Made by a program: the position numbers and the translations under genes. DNA of 64,000 bases. Source: Liolophura sinensis (taxonomy: Eukaryota; Mollusca; Polyplacophora; Chitonida; Chitonidae). Each line of letters begins with the position of its first letter. Within the stretch, counting starts at the first letter, position 1. Under the pieces are notes generated by a model. The model did no database searches. It was not told where the DNA came from and saw only the letters and a list, made by a program, of their open reading frames with translations. Shown in pieces: positions 62,485 through 64,000 of this stretch. The stretch covers positions 55,216,984 to 55,280,983 of the forward strand of contig NC_088300.1 of NCBI RefSeq assembly GCF_032854445.1, in the 5' to 3' direction.

Positions 62485-62602
62485 TTTAGTTAACAATGAG
62501 TCATTTTCTTACCTCCACAAAGGCATCTGTCAGCTCACTGGCCCTGTCCATCACTGGCAGGTCCCTTCCCGCCACAACACGCACTTTCAGACGACCAGGC
62601 AT
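36441..62602 (-). CDS. C2CD5: C2CD5 (CDP138), C2-domain protein of GLUT4 vesicle traffic
   Basis: Thirty coding exons give 3324 nt (1107 aa), with all phases agreeing: 62513-62602, 61896-61982, 61407-61447, 61082-61215, 60567-60662, 60144-60299, 59229-59289, 58399-58521, 55612-55979, 53980-54074, 53590-53698, 53173-53287, 52663-52863, 51505-51612, 51119-51208, 50124-50181, 49637-49690, 49354-49428, 48217-48285, 47803-47901, 42870-42962, 41479-41601, 40466-40546, 40054-40143, 39128-39236, 38613-38687, 38083-38132, 37795-37920, 36992-37138, 36441-36641. A non-coding exon must lie upstream, as the ATG follows an acceptor. The C2 domain (1-120) keeps Ca-binding Asp19, 26, 76, 78 and 84. RQRLFS (193-198) fits the Akt consensus RxRxxS at the human insulin-responsive site. 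Exons 14-15 encode a CxxC...CxxC pair before RKKKVPD. The C-terminus (AQCLVNVSGD) matches human. In mammals the protein helps GLUT4 vesicles fuse after insulin. Exons 9, 10 and 13 adjoin tandem duplications containing their splice sites. Confidence 0.95.
37228..37372 (-). mobile_element. SINE fragment in C2CD5 intron 28
   Basis: Tail-side and core pieces are present: TATTTATTAACTTGATTG, CAGCCAGCATTATGTTGGGA, GGAAACCGGGCAGAATCTC and CCATCCACAGGTTGCTG. The head is missing. Confidence 0.8.
39709..39917 (-). mobile_element. SINE in C2CD5 intron 24
   Basis: The tail TTTATTTATTTACTTGATTG, the core GGTCAGCATTATGGTGAGAG and GCAGAGCCCGGGGGAATCCC, and GAGGAAGCCAGCATCAGC are present. The tRNA-like part is mostly lost. 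Confidence 0.85.
42329..42454. repeat. Nested inverted repeat, hairpin-forming
   Basis: The outer arms TGAAAGTCTTTG (42329-42340) and CAAAGACTTTCA (42443-42454) are perfect 12-bp inverted repeats. The inner arms TTGTGTTGAAAATC (42377-42390) and GATTTTCAACACAA (42429-42442) are a perfect 14-bp pair. A 6-bp pair, ACGCTG (42392-42397) and CAGCGT (42410-42415), lies inside those. The 3' outer and inner arms touch with no gap. This sits in C2CD5 intron 21, 24 bp before a SINE. It could be a foldback (MITE-like) element or an element terminus. Confidence 0.75.
42478..42731 (+). mobile_element. Full-length SINE in C2CD5 intron 21
   Basis: All parts are present: A-box TGGCTCAGTTGGTTAGCG, B-box-like GAGTTCAGGTCC, core with CTTCCTCTCCGGCCGTACG and CACAATAATGCTGGCCG, and tail GAGTACGGCGTAAAGCACC followed by (AAAY)n. 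It is antisense to C2CD5. Confidence 0.92.
43058..43141 (-). mobile_element. Short SINE fragment
   Basis: The tail-proximal piece TTTAATTGACCTTTTAAGCC is followed by GCATTATGGTGGGAGGAAAC and GGACAGAGCCCAAGGG, after which the similarity stops. Confidence 0.7.
43664..43678. repeat. Poly-G run
   Basis: A G-rich stretch includes an unbroken run of G of about ten or more bases. It lies in C2CD5 intron 20. Confidence 0.8.
44667..47695 (+). CDS. Ankyrin-repeat protein nested in C2CD5 intron 20
   Basis: Five coding exons join in phase 0: 44667-44775 (ATG at 44683), 45311-45409, 45809-45907, 46707-46805 and 46997-47695, giving 362 aa. Exons 2-4 are exactly 99 nt each and each encodes one 33-residue ankyrin repeat: NGDTALHLAAFEGHLPIVQE, NGQTALHLSAIRGHTDIVME and YSGMSALHLASHNGHLDVVK are their starts. 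Exon 1 encodes the N-terminal cap repeat. The last exon (232 residues) is basic, Ser/Lys-rich and probably disordered, with a motif used twice (KRRRSRSHSLEKIK and KRRRSRSHSVHKVK) that looks like a nuclear signal or basophilic kinase site. It ends FDRLAKK. The whole gene lies opposite to C2CD5 within one 4.8-kb intron and stops 107 bp before exon 20. I do not recognise a named orthologue. A 5' UTR exon ending at a GTAAAT donor near 44342 is possible. Confidence 0.85.
46264..46480. repeat. Five tandem copies of a 43-bp unit
   Basis: The unit contains CTGATATCATTGTATC, then a GCCTGATCCCTATGGTCC core and TTACATG. The five copies run head to tail with a few changes each. They lie in the intron between exons 3 and 4 of the nested ankyrin gene, so also within C2CD5 intron 20. 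Confidence 0.88.
50559..50813 (-). mobile_element. Diverged SINE in C2CD5 intron 15
   Basis: The tail TTTATTTGATTAGTGTTTTC, TACTCAAGGATATTTAAGTT, GGGGAAACCCACGAACG, GAGGAAGCCAGCATATGACC, CAAGAGGCTCCTGGCTCA and the head remnant GTTAACTACCTGGGCATGGA appear in that order. This is a nearly complete but old copy. Confidence 0.8.
51890..52698. repeat. Minisatellite, about 19 units of 42-43 bp, carrying a splice donor
   Basis: The unit includes the perfect palindrome CCTGGTTAACCAGG in several copies. Read on the minus strand (the C2CD5 sense) it gives ACATAAACCTGG, then AACCAGGCCTGTCAACC, then an exon-like end followed by GGTAAGAGAGA. The final unit at the right edge is the 3' end of C2CD5 exon 13, with donor GTAAGA at 52657-52662. 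Most other units keep a similar donor. The left-hand units have drifted to GTATGAG-like forms. Confidence 0.9.
54041..55340. repeat. Minisatellite with higher-order structure, carrying a splice acceptor
   Basis: Monomers of about 71-72 bp alternate between an A form (GCACTACCACCTGTAACAGT) and a B form (GCCCTAGGACCTGTAACAGT), giving a dimer of about 143 bp. The B forms themselves alternate between AAAAAGCTAAATAC and AAAAAATTAAATAC, so the true period is about 286 bp, seen roughly three times (54220, 54506, 54791). On the minus strand each A unit repeats the acceptor TTACTGTTACAG and the first codons of C2CD5 exon 10. Edge units near 55150-55340 are degraded and a SINE tail scrap lies at about 55240-55275. 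Confidence 0.9.
55464..55650. repeat. 94-bp tandem duplication over the C2CD5 exon 9 donor
   Basis: Copy 1 (about 55464-55557) and copy 2 (about 55558-55650) share ACTTCTCCAWGTC, CTGTCTAGCTCAT and CTTACCTTTAGGTG in the same order. Copy 2 contains the real exon 9 end and donor (GTAAGC, 55606-55611). Copy 1 repeats them as a decoy AAAG followed by GTAAGTG. Confidence 0.8.
57624..57925. mobile_element. Second interspersed repeat family, about 300 bp
   Basis: It begins near GTGAGTGAGTGCTTAGAG, passes through TTTTTCAGTCATACGACGAC, CCTCCTTGTAGCAGGACGG and GACGACTTACTGAAGACAAG, and then CTTAATGCTGAACGCCAAGC. I recognise this order of pieces as a repeat common in mollusc genomes. It lies in C2CD5 intron 8, and no other copy was found in the window. 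Confidence 0.6.
61494..61660 (-). mobile_element. SINE with internal deletion, C2CD5 intron 2
   Basis: The tail TTTATTTATTTGATTGGTG and CTCTCAAGAGTATCTTC jump straight to AGGTTGCTGGAATACC and GAGGAAGCCAGAATGAGCTG. The middle of the core is therefore missing. The head is degraded. Confidence 0.8.
62434..62481. repeat. (AT)n microsatellite
   Basis: About 24 AT dinucleotides lie just 3' of C2CD5 coding exon 1, inside intron 1, about 30 bp from the donor. Confidence 0.92.
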
Positions 62603-62904
62603 TGTCTCTGAAAAGGAAAAAGCAACAACTGAATGACATCTCTTGACAGAAAAGGTTCCTTTTAACATAGGGCAAGGCTTTCAAGACCAGTTGGCTGCTA
62701 ATTAAGGAATAAATTTAGGTGAGGCTGCCAAAAGTATAGCACGCACACTTGCGCAGGTTTGCACTTTCACAGGAGACATAAGATGAGTGACTGAGATGCG
62801 TGGAGGCAGAATTTTGGCACTTCTCAACAAAAATTAAATATAAGAATGTATATCTCTACTGGAGTTTCAGCAATGATATAGCTTTGTAGAGATACATTAT
62901 CACA

Positions 62905-62975
62905 AAGTCTCAGATGGTTAAAGCGCTGGTTCACTGTAATCAATGCGGTAGATTGATCGAATCCAGCTTTTATGG
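62905..62975 (+). mobile_element. tRNA-like SINE head
   Basis: A-box-like TCAGATGGTTAAAGCGCTGG is followed by B-box-like GATCGAATCCAGC. No full cloverleaf is seen. It lies upstream of the C2CD5 ATG exon. Confidence 0.4.
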
Positions 62976-63199
62976 CCTTGCTGAAAATGCTTGCGTACAG
63001 AGTTAAACACCTATCAAGTATTGATACATAAATATATAATTACATCCAGCTTGATGTCTGTGATACAATTAAAACAGAGTATGTACTACGATTATTCGAT
63101 GACCAAATATCGCTACCACTTTGTAATTTCCCAATCGTCCATAACATTACCATGTCAAGAACTATTTATGACATAGAAACAAACACAAGATGACAATGG

Positions 63200-63404
63200 T
63201 ATAGAGGGAAAAGTTGAAACCCATGCAAGTACACTGAATCGACGGCTAATTACCGGTTCACGGTCCCGTCGTCTGCATAAAACTTTACACCATCCTGCCC
63301 ACACATGCGCAGGGTTTACCGGATGTCCGGCGAAAAGACAAGTTTAGCAGACGGATTTTAAGTATTTGTGTAGTTTATTGGATGACTTATATGATTTACG
63401 AGAT
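63200..63404. promoter_or_regulatory. Probable shared promoter of C2CD5 and ITFG2
   Basis: The region just upstream of the ITFG2 ATG is locally richer in CpG (ATCGACGG, CGTCGTC, CATGCGCA, CCGGATGTCCGG). It contains TGCGCA (63306-63311), the core of NRF1 sites common in divergent housekeeping promoters. C2CD5 needs a non-coding first exon upstream of 62602, which would naturally lie here. This is an inference from position and composition. Confidence 0.4.
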
Positions 63405-63500
63405 ATGAGAGCCGTATCCTTTGTAGAACGGCTTGAGATTGACTTTCACGGCGGACTGTTTAACCAGGCTGTGGCACTGGGCGATGTGGACAATGACAAG
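63405..63500 (+). CDS. ITFG2: ITFG2, KICSTOR subunit, coding exon 1
   Basis: The ATG at 63405 opens 32 codons, MRAVSFVERLEIDFHGGLF then NQAVALGDVDNDK, before an in-frame stop at 63507. Human ITFG2 begins MRSVSYVQRVALEFSGSLF and continues PHAICLGDVDND, so the match is clear. GDVDND is the calcium-binding loop of the first FG-GAP-like repeat. ITFG2 with KPTN, SZT2 and KICS2 forms KICSTOR, which anchors GATOR1 on lysosomes for amino-acid control of mTORC1. The donor is probably GTTGCG at 63501, which is weak; the exact end is therefore uncertain by a few bases. The rest of the gene lies to the right of the window. Confidence 0.87.
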
Positions 63501-64000
63501 GTTGCGTGAATTGTCATTCAGATTGCGGTTTGCACGCGGATAATGTTAGCATATAAGACAGTGATACATATATGGATTCATGTGTGTTATTTTAGAATTC
63601 TGACATTCTTTATAATCACTACATGAGATATCTGGATCTTAATTTAGAGCTTCATATACAATTTCTTGAGATTGGATTTAGAGGCATGAGTGAAAAACGC
63701 AATTTGATTTAAATAAATTGTTCAGTATGTAGGCCTATTGAAGTTGGTAGTGATTTTAGTTGGGTGAAATTAAGTTGTGGCAAACACTGGACATTGTGTG
63801 ATTGTCGTCCATAAAGTGTGGAATTGGCTCTGTCAGTTGGTTCAATTCAAAATATCCTCCACTGATGCAAAATGACCACTGTGTTTAAATTCATGATGAG
63901 ACGTGACTTCTCATTAGTGATGTGAATGGTGTTAAGCGAGTGAATTTTTAAAATTCTGACATTCCTTTTAACATTTGAGTCCACTTGCCACTCATGGCAA
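63501..64000 (+). other. Start of ITFG2 intron 1
   Basis: No exon with an FG-GAP-type peptide follows before the window ends. The sequence is AT-rich and unremarkable. Confidence 0.6.

Overview
The window is animal genomic DNA, not bacterial: every recognisable gene is split by GT-AG introns, intergenic space is long and AT-rich, and tRNA-derived SINE copies are scattered throughout. The SINE tail, and a second repeat at 57.6 kb, are types I associate with molluscs, so a lophotrochozoan, probably a mollusc, is the best guess. That guess rests on memory of repeat families and not on a search.

Eight genes can be supported. From left to right they are: exon 1 of an ANKS1-type ankyrin/SAM adaptor (-, 526-641); TMEM86, a lysoplasmalogenase-family membrane protein (+, 1030-3007); a four-pass membrane protein with a proline-rich tail, perhaps TMEM255-like (+, 8840-13332); the cell-cycle transcription factor FOXM1 (-, 19291-26780); the checkpoint adaptor RHNO1 (+, 28791-31601); the large C2-domain protein C2CD5 (-, 36441-62602, 30 coding exons); an ankyrin-repeat gene nested on the opposite strand inside C2CD5 intron 20 (+, 44667-47695); and exon 1 of the KICSTOR subunit ITFG2 (+, 63405-63500), which continues beyond the window. 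All exon joins were made by hand from splice sites and reading phase. The complete models close in frame: TMEM86 244 aa, four-pass protein 358 aa, FOXM1 900 aa, RHNO1 301 aa, C2CD5 1107 aa, ankyrin protein 362 aa.

Three divergent pairs stand out: ANKS1/TMEM86 (388 bp apart, with a palindromic CRE/E-box), FOXM1/RHNO1 (a cluster of CCAAT boxes beside TTYGAA elements) and C2CD5/ITFG2. FOXM1 and RHNO1 are head-to-head partners in vertebrates, and ITFG2 lies near them on human chromosome 12p13, so part of this order looks ancient. The most unusual structure is in C2CD5. Three separate tandem duplications (one two-copy, two minisatellites) each contain one of its own splice sites together with the adjoining exon end.
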